Assembly: GCA_016183565.1 (NCBI GenBank)
Contig: JACPEJ010000004.1
Location: forward strand, 1 to 41,177
Reading direction: 5' to 3'
DNA from: Candidatus Blackburnbacteria bacterium
GTDB taxonomy: Bacteria > Patescibacteriota > Microgenomatia > UBA8517 > UBA10165
DNA: 41,177 bases
Part shown: one piece after another, positions 31,601-38,596 of the stretch
Numbering within the stretch: the first letter of the stretch is position 1
Layout of the letters: each line of letters opens with the position of its first letter
Position numbers and translations under genes: made by a program
The notes under the pieces: model-generated
The model's database searches: none
Told to the model about the DNA's origin: nothing
What the model saw: the letters and a program-made list of their open reading frames with translations, nothing else

Positions 31601-33195
31601 CTTAAACCAAAACCCACCTCTCTCGCAAAAACAGTCAATGCCGCACCCGTTATAGTAAGTCTATAAACATCTCGATAATATCCGTTCTCTGGTTTGCCTT
31701 TTACAGTCAAACTTACTACTACTCCAAGGTTAAGAAGCATCATTTGCACCTGACGAACCATCTGTGCACTAACCGTGGTATATTCAATTGTCCGTCTGGT
31801 CTTTTCCACCGAAGCATCAGTATCAAATAGCCCTCTTAAAAAAGCTACCTGAACTTCCTTGGTAGCTTGCAATATTGTTGGGGGTATCGTCTTATCAAAC
31901 GACAATAGATACGACATACCCATTTGATATAAGTAGCGCTTAAAGTCCCAGTTTGCTACGAGATATGATTGCTCTCTAGCGGTAATTGCACTTTTCGAGT
32001 AACGAGTTGTCACATAGTTGCGGAAAAAGTCGATTATTTCGGGATCAACACTGGTAAGTCCAACTCGACTTGCATGGCTCAGATTCCCGTCTCCAGTCAA
32101 AAGCCCCATTAAATAAGCAGTATCTCTATCGACAATTTGCAAATTGCCAAACATCTGCCTTCCATATTGAAGCGCTACCCAATCTCCAACCTGTAAATCA
32201 TCCAGCTTCCTAAATCGTAACTTTCCATCTTTGCCCATCATAACAACAGGGTGCTCTAGTGTTCCTTCCAAAGAAAATCCATTCCTTAAGTCAATATTGA
32301 TTGTTTCCTGTTCACCAAGATCAAACCAGTGGGAAGCAAACTTATCCTCTGACCAAATATTATCCACATCAACACTTGCTAAAGCAGCTCCGTGTACTTC
32401 GTGGGTCAAAGAATTAACATAGTAGTACCTGGGCACATCTTTAATCTCCATCAAACCTTTATTCGTCCAAATAACACTATCCCCAGAAATACATTTCCCT
32501 GTACCAGAAGGCCCTACCATCAAAACACCCTTTGGAGTACGTGCACCAATTGCTTTATATTTTCCAGGGTTTTTCAAAAAATCTACAACTTCTTCGAGTT
32601 CTTTTTTGGCTTCATCTACTCCTGCCACATCTTTAAATGTTACGTTCTGTTTGCCTTTTGCAAAAATACGGGCACCGGATTTACCGAAAGAAAAGAGACT
32701 GTCTTGGGCACCTCTTGCTTGACGAAAGATAAAAAGGAAGAAAAGACCCATTACTGCCAAAGGAAGCAGGATTCCTAATACATCTACCCAGATACGCGAA
32801 AGAAGCTGATCTTCGATAGAGAAAGAAACACTTGCTGGATCAATATTGGAATTTTTAAGGATATCTGTAAAGCTTTCAGAAGATTCTTTTATGGCAACTT
32901 TTTGTTCTCCGGCTTTGTATGTGAGAATTAATTTGTCCCCAGATATTTTAATCTTGTCTATTTTTCCTGCTTTGGTATCGGTGATAGCTGTTGAGAGAGG
33001 AATGGTATCGCCATATCTATTGTTAGTTAAGGAAAAAAGAAAGGGGCCTATAAAAAAGAAGAGGAGTAAGACCAATAAGATTGTCCGGAAGTTTATACGG
33101 AATTTAAATTGGAACCGGCGACCGTTCGGCTTTCGCTCCGCAGAATGATTGTTTGTTAATGGTCTATTATTTATTTTTTGTTTGCGTACTGCCAT
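28636..33195 (-). CDS. ftsH: ATP-dependent zinc metalloprotease FtsH containing two inteins
   Basis: The 1519-aa precursor should splice to 642 aa, a normal FtsH length. The N-extein has two membrane helices (residues about 38-56 and 136-157) and the AAA Walker A GPSGTGK. Intein 1 (residues 235-660) splits Walker A before Thr; a 32-residue extein follows; intein 2 (693-1143) ends before SRVRDLF. The C-extein has Walker B IIFIDEIDAIGRQRG, the second region of homology LRPGRFDRRV and the zinc-protease HESGHALVTH. The mature protein degrades misfolded membrane and cytosolic proteins as a hexamer. Activity depends on both splicing events, because Walker A is interrupted. TATAAT lies just upstream of the ATG. 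Confidence 0.97.
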   Translation of the reverse strand: MAVRKQKINNRPLTNNHSAERKPNGRRFQFKFRINFRTILLVLLLFFFIGPFLFSLTNNRYGDTIPLSTAITDTKAGKIDKIKISGDKLILTYKAGEQKVAIKESSESFTDILKNSNIDPASVSFSIEDQLLSRIWVDVLGILLPLAVMGLFFLFIFRQARGAQDSLFSFGKSGARIFAKGKQNVTFKDVAGVDEAKKELEEVVDFLKNPGKYKAIGARTPKGVLMVGPSGTGKCISGDSVIWTNKGLMEIKDVPRYYYVNSLTHEVHGAALASVDVDNIWSEDKFASHWFDLGEQETINIDLRNGFSLEGTLEHPVVMMGKDGKLRFRKLDDLQVGDWVALQYGRQMFGNLQIVDRDTAYLMGLLTGDGNLSHASRVGLTSVDPEIIDFFRNYVTTRYSKSAITAREQSYLVANWDFKRYLYQMGMSYLLSFDKTIPPTILQATKEVQVAFLRGLFDTDASVEKTRRTIEYTTVSAQMVRQVQMMLLNLGVVVSLTVKGKPENGYYRDVYRLTITGAALTVFAREVGFGLSRKQGRLEDHLRRVKMFNTNVDVIPGVGSVVESSWRELSRRKLSNKKLSKMIDKVRRRTRISRQVLGDYISYVRSLDVEVPHIEYLRSLFEANFFFSPVVEKKESFARVYDFTVPETHSFLGNGFVNHNTLLAKAVAGEAGVPFFSMAGSEFMEMLVGVGASVTGDTPILIKNEQGTELLPISRFVDSFFKEDKEGLVKVENIQTLGFDSQTSGFWGYKNGKMLRIVNSAFKNITAVFRHKAQEIYEIHYLGGIVKTTADHSVFIRSNGRILPVATKDIKKGDLLVELPLNIRLAYQPDTPQKHKIVAHKFLDNTSEIELDVWNDNQELVEKYQFALANSGMMSQYAIASQVGVSQATVGNWQRQIHLPRLLSKKRVKLSLPEKTKVTPSLLKLFGYYTAEGRGTTSLEFTFGVHETDLHKDVATLMLEIFGVYPKFEKTQDNTLRIKYYSAHLGRFFAKYCGNGSHNKHVPEFIWDLPKEYFLSFLEGYWEGDGYQSKSGKLCASSVSKRLILELSWLCSMHGMKVGIKHENVKGGRVIKNKPLPDYECWTLIIGKTTNPFLSEKEEKPFQFKRAIVQKIVKKPYKGYVYDLCGIENEAFFGGEKPVLLHNSRVRDLFATAKKAAPSIIFIDEIDAIGRQRGFGLAGGHDEREQTLNQILVEMDGFTPNDNTMVVAATNRGDLLDPALLRPGRFDRRVTLDMPDKEGRLAILKIHARGKKFTEDVNWERVASRTVGFSGADLENMLNEAAILAARENKKGILTENIEEAATKVKLGPAKRRLQSDEDKRITAYHESGHALVTHNLPQMDPVHRISIVARGMSLGHTLIPPAMDRSHETRTRLLQQITAMLGGRAAEQLIFGEMTTGASNDISNATNVARRMVMDFGMSKLGPVNWGPQYDADELGRTRFIEPLQVSPKMQEQVDQEVKNIIEACYTEAVKILKRGKRTLDAIADTLAKKETLDREDFEEIVGKKPTITRPAFNTLRI
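29767..31119 (-). other. Intein 2 of FtsH (451 aa, Ser1, LAGLIDADG endonuclease with HTH)
   Basis: This lies between GVGA and SRVRDLF of the extein. It starts SVTGDTPILIK (Ser at position 1 rather than Cys) and ends VLLHN with Ser as the +1 residue. The block B region is VKTTADHSVF. Two degenerate LAGLIDADG motifs are LLKLFGYYTAEG and LSFLEGYWEGDGY. A helix-turn-helix-like QYAIASQVGVSQATVGNWQR lies between the splicing and endonuclease parts. All splicing residues expected for a functional intein are visible. Confidence 0.93.
31216..32493 (-). other. Intein 1 of FtsH (426 aa, LAGLIDADG endonuclease)
   Basis: This is inserted inside Walker A, between GPSGTGK and TLLAKAVAGEA. It starts CISGDSVIWT and ends SFLGNGFVNHN with Thr as the +1 residue. 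Block B is GTLEHPVV. Two dodecapeptide motifs are AYLMGLLTGDGNL and AFLRGLFDTDASV, with acidic residues present, so the homing endonuclease may be active. Confidence 0.94.
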
Positions 33196-33337
33196 ATATT
33201 ATATTGTTTCATTGTTGTTAACAATTTAACAGTTTGGCAATGAAGCCATTATCTAATGGTTATATGAGCAAAGTGATTATACCATAAATTCGTGGCTAAA
33301 TACTTAGGAGTTCTTCTCTGGTGTATACTGAGGGTAT

Positions 33338-34729
33338 ATGGCGGAACAAATTGATGGGGGTGCTGGTTCGGGAGCCCTAAGGCCGACACCTGAAAACCCA
33401 AGCACGTATGCTTTTGCTGCGAAGGAGACGTGGAAACTAGTTGAAAGCGACAAATTTGCAAGGGGACTTGTAACAATCGTTAGGGGAAAAATGGAAAACT
33501 GGGAAGAAGATATTTACGAGTTACCGAGCACACGGAAGGTTGGTGAGCTTACACAAAAAGATGTGTCGGATGTTGTTGCCTGGGTTGCAAATTCAGACGA
33601 TTTTATCAATCTAAATGAGGTCAACAGTTGGCTGGAGCTAAAACTTTTGCGCGCCTTTGATACAGCATTTACCCAGGTTGGTAGGGTGGGTGAGCCACTT
33701 TATGGAAATTTATTCGGAGACTCGGCCAGATACAGGATTGCAAGAGACAAGTTGTTTGATGCAATTCGCCCTTATGTGACCTTAAACAAACGTCATCCTG
33801 TATGGCAAGAGATAAATTTTTGGGCAAATATTCCTGCGGCAGCCGGAGGACCACCACTTCAAGAAAAAGATGAGATGCTTGCCCGATACAGGTTTGAAAG
33901 AGTCGAGTATGGAAGTCTCGTTTTCTACTGTCCACAAGCTTATGAAGCTGTTTCAAAACAGCTTCTCCAATCTCGCAACGAGTTGTATGATCGCAAAATA
34001 CTTGAGGAGATCGTCAAGATTGACGGACAGATAAGACAATTAATGGGCAACAAGCTTGAGAGAAGAAAGCGGACTCACATACTTATTCCTCCTGAGGAAA
34101 AATATAGTCCGCGAGGGGCAGCAATTGATACGAGAGTAATCTTGCGTGCAGGGGAACATATATATCGAAATGCTGCTCACGAGCTTGTACACTCCCAGCT
34201 TGCTCAACTTTATGGTTACAGTAGTAGTGCTTCTGCAGCAGAGGGTGCCGCGATGTATTTTGCTAAAAAGGTACATCCTCGGGATCCCCTCAATGATTAT
34301 GCAACTTTCCCAATAGGGCAAGCGGAAATGGCACATGTTTTGCAGACTGATCCTTCCTTGGGTGTCTCACACACACAACTTCTTGAGAAGGCAGGCGCTC
34401 GGGGCAACTTGCCGGCTGGTATAACAGAGTACGAATATGCTTACAGATTCGGAGGTTTCTTGGCAGAGTATGTTGCCACTCACTTCGGAGTTGATGCTTA
34501 CCTTGCTTTCTACCAAAGGACTTGCTCACAAAATCTTTTCGATGGAAAGACCGGTAAACAGCTTATAAAAGACGGTGTAAAAGTTGCCGGTGTTGGCCAA
34601 AGAGAAATTAACTGGCAAGCGCTACGGGCTATGCTGGCAACTGTTGGCAAGGGTGGTACTACCCCAGAACAGATAGAGCAGGAATTTACGGTTTATATGA
34701 AAGGGAGATTGGGAGGCATGTTCCCTTGA
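33338..34729 (+). CDS. Putative HExxH zinc-peptidase-like protein
   Basis: This is a 463-aa protein without signal peptide. The motif AAHELVHSQLAQLYG (about residue 283) is followed about 18 residues later by AAEGAAMYFAKK, the HExxH plus E layout of gluzincin peptidases. A C-terminal YAYRFGGFLAEYVATHFGVD block is typical of peptidase-MA-like proteins. The N-terminal 200 residues are unrecognised. Residues about 201-217 are encoded by a compact copy of the double-hairpin repeat. TATACT ends 8 nt before the ATG. The substrate is unknown. Confidence 0.7.
   Translation: MAEQIDGGAGSGALRPTPENPSTYAFAAKETWKLVESDKFARGLVTIVRGKMENWEEDIYELPSTRKVGELTQKDVSDVVAWVANSDDFINLNEVNSWLELKLLRAFDTAFTQVGRVGEPLYGNLFGDSARYRIARDKLFDAIRPYVTLNKRHPVWQEINFWANIPAAAGGPPLQEKDEMLARYRFERVEYGSLVFYCPQAYEAVSKQLLQSRNELYDRKILEEIVKIDGQIRQLMGNKLERRKRTHILIPPEEKYSPRGAAIDTRVILRAGEHIYRNAAHELVHSQLAQLYGYSSSASAAEGAAMYFAKKVHPRDPLNDYATFPIGQAEMAHVLQTDPSLGVSHTQLLEKAGARGNLPAGITEYEYAYRFGGFLAEYVATHFGVDAYLAFYQRTCSQNLFDGKTGKQLIKDGVKVAGVGQREINWQALRAMLATVGKGGTTPEQIEQEFTVYMKGRLGGMFP
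33940..33988 (+). repeat. Double-hairpin repeat, 49-bp compact copy inside a gene
   Basis: Hairpin 1 (GAAGCTGTTTC and partner) is identical to the copies at 1144 and 37105, and the TTGTAT end is shared. Hairpin 2 is reduced to CTCG-CAA-CGAG, lacking the 32-nt loop. The reading frame is kept. Confidence 0.8.
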
Positions 34730-34813
34730 CAGCACAATATGTAAAAGGAAAAATTAATTACAGGGCGCTTGTAAATGCTGGAAGAAAATTTGACAAGAAA
34801 TTGAAAGAAGCTG

Positions 34814-35845
34814 TTAACTGAAACCCCATCCACTGCGCGGGCCGATAAACATTTCTTTCGGAATTGTCTCGGCAATCTCACGGACAAAAGGAACATAAGG
34901 AAAAGCATCATTCTCGCCTGATGTCGGAGAAGCCCATCCGTCAGCAGTCAATTTAAAAGTTACTCTATCTACCTTGGGTCCTGTTTCTCTGCTCATGTAC
35001 ACACTGTAAGTTTCTGGATCTTGGTAGGTGCTTATTTCCACTGTGCCCTGGACTAAATCAATATCAATGTCTTGTCTGTTTGGCGAGGGCAAACTGTGAA
35101 CAATGTCAGGCCTAACCTCACTCGTAGCATATATAATCCTAGTAGGAACCCCACCAGGCGCTCTCGGATCGCCGAAAGCGACTCTCCACCATTGTTCTCC
35201 TCTTCTCAATGTATTTGCAACAACATGACTGTACCTGTCTCCCTGTTGATACCTCTCAGTCGGCTTTTCAGGATCTATGTAATCGTTCCAAAGTATATCT
35301 ATGGACCACCAAGCACCGAACAAAACGTCTTTGTATTTCTCCAAAAACTCATGCCCACGAGGAACGTGCAGTACTGTAGCTTCATAAAGAGCAAGTTTGC
35401 GCTTATTGGGACGATTAGAAAGGCCTCGCATGATTGTATCGGGACAACTCGAAAGCAGCTCTACAAATACGCTTCCTTTGCTTTTAATAGGACTTCCCAC
35501 CAGCGACCTGATAATTTCCAAGGAACGCCCTGTGTCTCCCCACCTCGCCCTCTCTCTCCAATAGTTTTCGAAAGGATTTACCCAACTCCACGACGTTTTA
35601 GAGTCTTCGCCCTCTTTCCTGTAAGCTGCTGGAAGATCGCGTAAAAATCCGGCTCTCTTCAAAACAATTTCTTGGGCATCAGCAAGATGTTTCTTCTTTT
35701 GCTCTGGATCAACCAGAAGCACTTCTCGATCTTGTTCTTTCTTGCGCCCAAGACCAGTGCGGCTTTTTACAATCCTTACCAGCCGTTCTCTAATCCGCCC
35801 TTCCGAAGGAAGAACCCGTCCAAGTTCTGTCCCTTGTTCAGTCAT
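34814..35845 (-). CDS. Unknown 343-aa protein
   Basis: This is a soluble protein with a basic N-terminal third (RERLVRIVKSRTGLGRKKEQ) and a Trp/Tyr-rich middle (AWWSIDILWNDYIDPEKP). The C-terminal half is probably beta-rich (DIDIDLVQGTVEISTYQDPE). No motif or family is recognised. It ends 84 bp from the convergent peptidase-like gene, and trpS lies just upstream on the same strand. A TATGAT sequence lies close upstream of its ATG. Confidence 0.7.
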   Translation of the reverse strand: MTEQGTELGRVLPSEGRIRERLVRIVKSRTGLGRKKEQDREVLLVDPEQKKKHLADAQEIVLKRAGFLRDLPAAYRKEGEDSKTSWSWVNPFENYWRERARWGDTGRSLEIIRSLVGSPIKSKGSVFVELLSSCPDTIMRGLSNRPNKRKLALYEATVLHVPRGHEFLEKYKDVLFGAWWSIDILWNDYIDPEKPTERYQQGDRYSHVVANTLRRGEQWWRVAFGDPRAPGGVPTRIIYATSEVRPDIVHSLPSPNRQDIDIDLVQGTVEISTYQDPETYSVYMSRETGPKVDRVTFKLTADGWASPTSGENDAFPYVPFVREIAETIPKEMFIGPRSGWGFS

Positions 35846-35849
35846 GCTT

Positions 35850-36905
35850 TTAGTGTATCATAATCAACCCCATCGCCAGTTTTACTTCTTGAAGCGTTTG
35901 TGAAGCAACCTCACGAGCTTTTTTCGCACCTTCCTCTATTATCCTGTCCACTTTTCCCTTGTCTTTTTCTAGTTCGCTTCTTCTTTCTTGGATCGGTTCA
36001 AGCTCTTTGTAGATCGCTTCAGTCAACTCTTCTTTTAACACTCTATACTGTACACCTGATGCTACGTACTGTCTCTCGTACTCTTCCTTTTTGGCAAATC
36101 CTTGAAATAGCTCTACAAGTTGGAGAAGTGCTGCAACCCCACCTGTCTCCGGAACCTTTTCTCCTTGCCCCGAATCAGTCGGCACAGCAGCAAGTTTTTT
36201 CTTTATTGTTTTTATATCATCCGTGAGATTTATATAGCTTCCTTCAACCGACTTTGACATCTTTCCTTCACCAGTTAAGGACGGCACTCTGCTCCCCTTT
36301 GTCTTAAACTGCTCAGGCTCGGGAAAATCCAAACCATAAGTGTCATTCATCTTTCGCGCAATCTCACGCGCAACCTCCAAATGCGGCAATTGATCATCGC
36401 CAACCGGGACAAGGTTTGATTTGTAAGCTAGGATATCTGCTGCCATGAGGACAGGGTAATAAAGAAGGGCCATGTTAACGTTCTCCGGGTGTTGTTTAAC
36501 CTTTTCTTTGTAAGTTGGGAGATGAAGCATTCTGGCAACTGTTACAGTGGTTGAGAAAAGGTAGGAGAGCTCGACATGTTCCGGAACATGGGATTGGATA
36601 AACAAAGTGCATTTCTGCGGATCTAATCCGGCAGCTAGATAGTCTAAAACAACTTCGCGGACAGCTTGCTGAAAACCCTTGGGATTATATGGAACATTGA
36701 TGCTGTGGAGATCTGCGACCATATAAAACAAATCATACTGATTTGTCTTCAACTGACGTAACAGATCATTCCCTCTGGGGATGGAAAAAGTCTCATACTC
36801 GAGGTTATTTTGTAGCTCAAGCATGCCTTTCACAGCCCCAAGATAATTCCCGAGGTGCAACCTTCCATTAGCACGAATACCGGAAAGCACCCGTTTCTTG
36901 TTCAT
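35850..36905 (-). CDS. trpS: Tryptophanyl-tRNA synthetase
   Basis: This is a 351-aa class I enzyme that charges tRNA-Trp. The HIGH-equivalent is RANGRLHLGNYLGAVKG and the KMSKS loop is GEGKMSKSVEGSYINLTDD; the DQLPHLEVAREIARKMN region is also typical. Between the GNYLGAV helix and the conserved DLHSINVPYNP strand there are about 22 extra residues (around FSIPRGNDLLRQLKTNQ) compared with E. coli TrpS. The insertion is in frame and the enzyme is otherwise complete. The stop of this gene and the start of the 343-aa gene are four bases apart. Confidence 0.96.
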   Translation of the reverse strand: MNKKRVLSGIRANGRLHLGNYLGAVKGMLELQNNLEYETFSIPRGNDLLRQLKTNQYDLFYMVADLHSINVPYNPKGFQQAVREVVLDYLAAGLDPQKCTLFIQSHVPEHVELSYLFSTTVTVARMLHLPTYKEKVKQHPENVNMALLYYPVLMAADILAYKSNLVPVGDDQLPHLEVAREIARKMNDTYGLDFPEPEQFKTKGSRVPSLTGEGKMSKSVEGSYINLTDDIKTIKKKLAAVPTDSGQGEKVPETGGVAALLQLVELFQGFAKKEEYERQYVASGVQYRVLKEELTEAIYKELEPIQERRSELEKDKGKVDRIIEEGAKKAREVASQTLQEVKLAMGLIMIH

Positions 36906-36952
36906 ACAAGACGTAGTTTAACAGAAAACCATCCATAGGGCTAATGCTGAAG

Positions 36953-37394
36953 CTAAGCAAGCAGCATTGGAAGATGAAGGAGTCTGCGCCTTATTGGATC
37001 CAAAACAAAGCCTAAGGATTCAAGAGTTACTGCCCCAAGTAGCGTGCCATCTCCCTTTTTTCCAAAAACTACAGGAGATGCACCACGCTTTCCGTCAAGG
37101 ATAAATACAACTCGTTTCAAAACTTATAGATTAGTCTTGTTAAATTTTTTGAAACGAGGTTGGAGAAGCTGTTTTGAAACAGCTTCATAAAGCATCGCTT
37201 CTTTCTCTTATTATCTCTGAACCATCCGCCAAAATAAATTTCTCCTTAGAATGAGGACGCACACCCAGTCGTTTAAGAACTACTTCTGGAGCAACAGAAT
37301 ACACTGCACCAGAGTCAACTAAAAACTTGACCTTTTCTTTTTTCTTCGTGTTTGCAGGATTTATAACTTCTAGCTCCAACTCAGTTATACCCAT
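36953..37394 (-). pseudogene. Retropepsin-like aspartic protease gene disrupted by the 86-bp repeat
   Basis: The N-terminal part (37394-37191) encodes a clan AA aspartic protease start: KVKFLVDSGAVYSVAPEVVL with catalytic DSGA, then KFILADGSEIIRERSDA. The frame then enters the double-hairpin repeat (37105-37190) and stops. Beyond the repeat, in another phase, the remainder of the family follows: ILDGKRGASPVVFGKKGDG and TLLGAVTLESLGFVLDP, ending at a TAG at 36953. Removing 85 bp joins the halves as SDA-FILDG and restores one frame of about 119 codons, a normal length for this family. The gene is therefore most likely inactivated by insertion. Confidence 0.85.
37105..37190 (-). repeat. 86-bp double-hairpin repeat, copy 3 (disrupts the protease gene)
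   Basis: On the minus strand it has hairpin 1 GAAGCTGTTT/AAACAGCTTC, then TCCAA, arms CTCGTTTC/GAAACGAG with a 32-nt loop, and the TTGTAT end. The loop is about two-thirds identical to that of copy 1, and hairpin 1 is identical. Confidence 0.85.
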
Positions 37395-37465
37395 TAACTT
37401 ACATTATATCACCACATAAAAAGGCCACACTTTTGTGGTATATACTCCCACTTTTAGTTTTAGGC

Positions 37466-37513
37466 AAAAGAAAGCCCCCTTGAGTTGTCTTGTTAGACGA
37501 ACCCCTCGGGGGC
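37466..37513 (-). terminator. Terminator after the 136-aa orphan gene
   Basis: On the minus strand GCCCCC and GGGGGC form the base of a stem with an inner GTCT/AGAC helix, followed by TTTCTTTTG. It lies 17 bp after the stop of the gene at 37530-37940. Confidence 0.8.
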
Positions 37514-37529
37514 GTGTGCGCACTCGGTG

Positions 37530-37940
37530 CTAGCTGACAGCAAGTAGGATTTCGCCTTTATTGGGCTCGAACGGTTGCCAGTTGCCTGTGCGGCACTTTA
37601 TGACCTGCGGCCACTTGTTGACTACCATGTTATTGACGAGGGTCTCATCGACGCTCATCGCCTTGACCTGCTGGAGGTTGTAGACTTCGCCACCGATGTA
37701 CGTGCGTGGTGAGACATCGAAGCGCTCGCTGGTGACCTTGACGGTTTTGCCATTAGTTTCGAATGTGCCCTCGAGGACCTTGTAGGTCACGATGGCGAAG
37801 ACGTTGTTGTTGACAGTCCTTGCGAGTTCCTCGACAGACCTCCCGTGGAGTTCGACAACGTCGGATTCGCTGAACAAGGTACCCGGCATGAGGAGCTCTG
37901 CGAGCTCGACGACACGAAGCTGCGTGTTGACGGTAGACAT
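37530..37940 (-). CDS. Orphan 136-aa protein, GC-rich gene
   Basis: The start is ATG at 37940 with Shine-Dalgarno AGGAG; a longer upstream frame exists but lacks a ribosome-binding site. The soluble protein has an N-terminal helix (LRVVELAELLMPGTLFSESD) and beta-rich middle (FAIVTYKVLEGTFETNGKTV). No family is recognised. The gene is clearly GC-richer than its neighbours, with many C-ending codons, a good ribosome-binding site, a possible leader of about 50 nt and a strong terminator. These are features of a highly expressed or recently acquired single-gene unit. It shares this style with the orphan at 23297-23665. Confidence 0.7.
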   Translation of the reverse strand: MSTVNTQLRVVELAELLMPGTLFSESDVVELHGRSVEELARTVNNNVFAIVTYKVLEGTFETNGKTVKVTSERFDVSPRTYIGGEVYNLQQVKAMSVDETLVNNMVVNKWPQVIKCRTGNWQPFEPNKGEILLAVS

Positions 37941-38184
37941 TCTATTCTCCTGTAATCTTGTGGTTGACCTTGCCATCAATTGATGGCGCATTGTATACCT
38001 GAATTTAGATACACAAAGCGCCACCAATTATGGTCTCTCTTTTCTGCAAAAACTGTCAAAGTGCAAATTTGTCTTTTTGTCGTGGCATACTATACCACTT
38101 CCGAAGTTAAAAGTCAAGACTATGGGACTAAAATTTTCTGTTTGCCCTCAGAGAATTTTGTTGAAGTCATTAAGTGCGTTGTAC

Positions 38185-38454
38185 TCACTTCGACCTCGTT
38201 AATTTTAAATAGTTACCCAATTGTTTCTTGATTACTCGTTTCCCCATTGAGGTTTTCAAATACCTCTCTCGGGCTTCAGCATCAGACTTAAGGAGATAAA
38301 TTTCACAATAGATTAGCCTTAACGGAGCATGTGGTGCTGTAGAAAAGTTTCTTCCGGCGTTATGTTCTTTTAACCTTCTCTTTAGATCAGAAGTAGAGCC
38401 TTTGTAAAGCCATTTTTTGTTTTTGGAAGATTGTAAAATATAGACGTAATGCAC
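38185..38454 (-). CDS. GIY-YIG nuclease-domain protein
   Basis: This 89-aa single-domain protein has the GIY-YIG motif as HYVYILQSSKNKKWLYKGST, followed by the conserved arginine in SDLKRRLKEHNAG and the glutamate in LIYCEIYLLKSDAEARERY. It resembles the small URI/YhbQ-type domains. It may be a housekeeping or mobile-element nuclease. It lies about 145 bp downstream of the intron-containing tRNA gene on the same strand, which is notable because GIY-YIG nucleases often travel with group I introns. A terminator separates them. Confidence 0.88.
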   Translation of the reverse strand: MHYVYILQSSKNKKWLYKGSTSDLKRRLKEHNAGRNFSTAPHAPLRLIYCEIYLLKSDAEARERYLKTSMGKRVIKKQLGNYLKLTRSK

Positions 38455-38548
38455 AAACTAATAATATTCCTTTGAGGGTTGAATGGAAAACGGCCACGCT
38501 TGGGGTTATTATGTGAACTTCGTTCACACCAACCCCATGAGGTCGGAA

Positions 38549-38574
38549 GAAAAAAGGCTCTCTAATAGAGAGCC
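38549..38574 (-). terminator. Terminator of the intron-containing tRNA gene
   Basis: On the minus strand the perfect stem GGCTCTC/GAGAGCC with loop TATTA-type is followed by TTTTTTCTTCC. It starts about 23 nt after the tRNA 3' end. A second hairpin with a TGTGAAC/GTTCACA stem follows at 38512-38528. Confidence 0.8.
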
Positions 38575-38596
38575 GTATTTTCTTTAATGACCTCAG

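Noticed and set aside
37941-38027. Upstream extension of the 136-aa orphan gene
   Set aside because: The ATG at 37940 has an AGGAG site, while the extension crosses likely promoter sequence.
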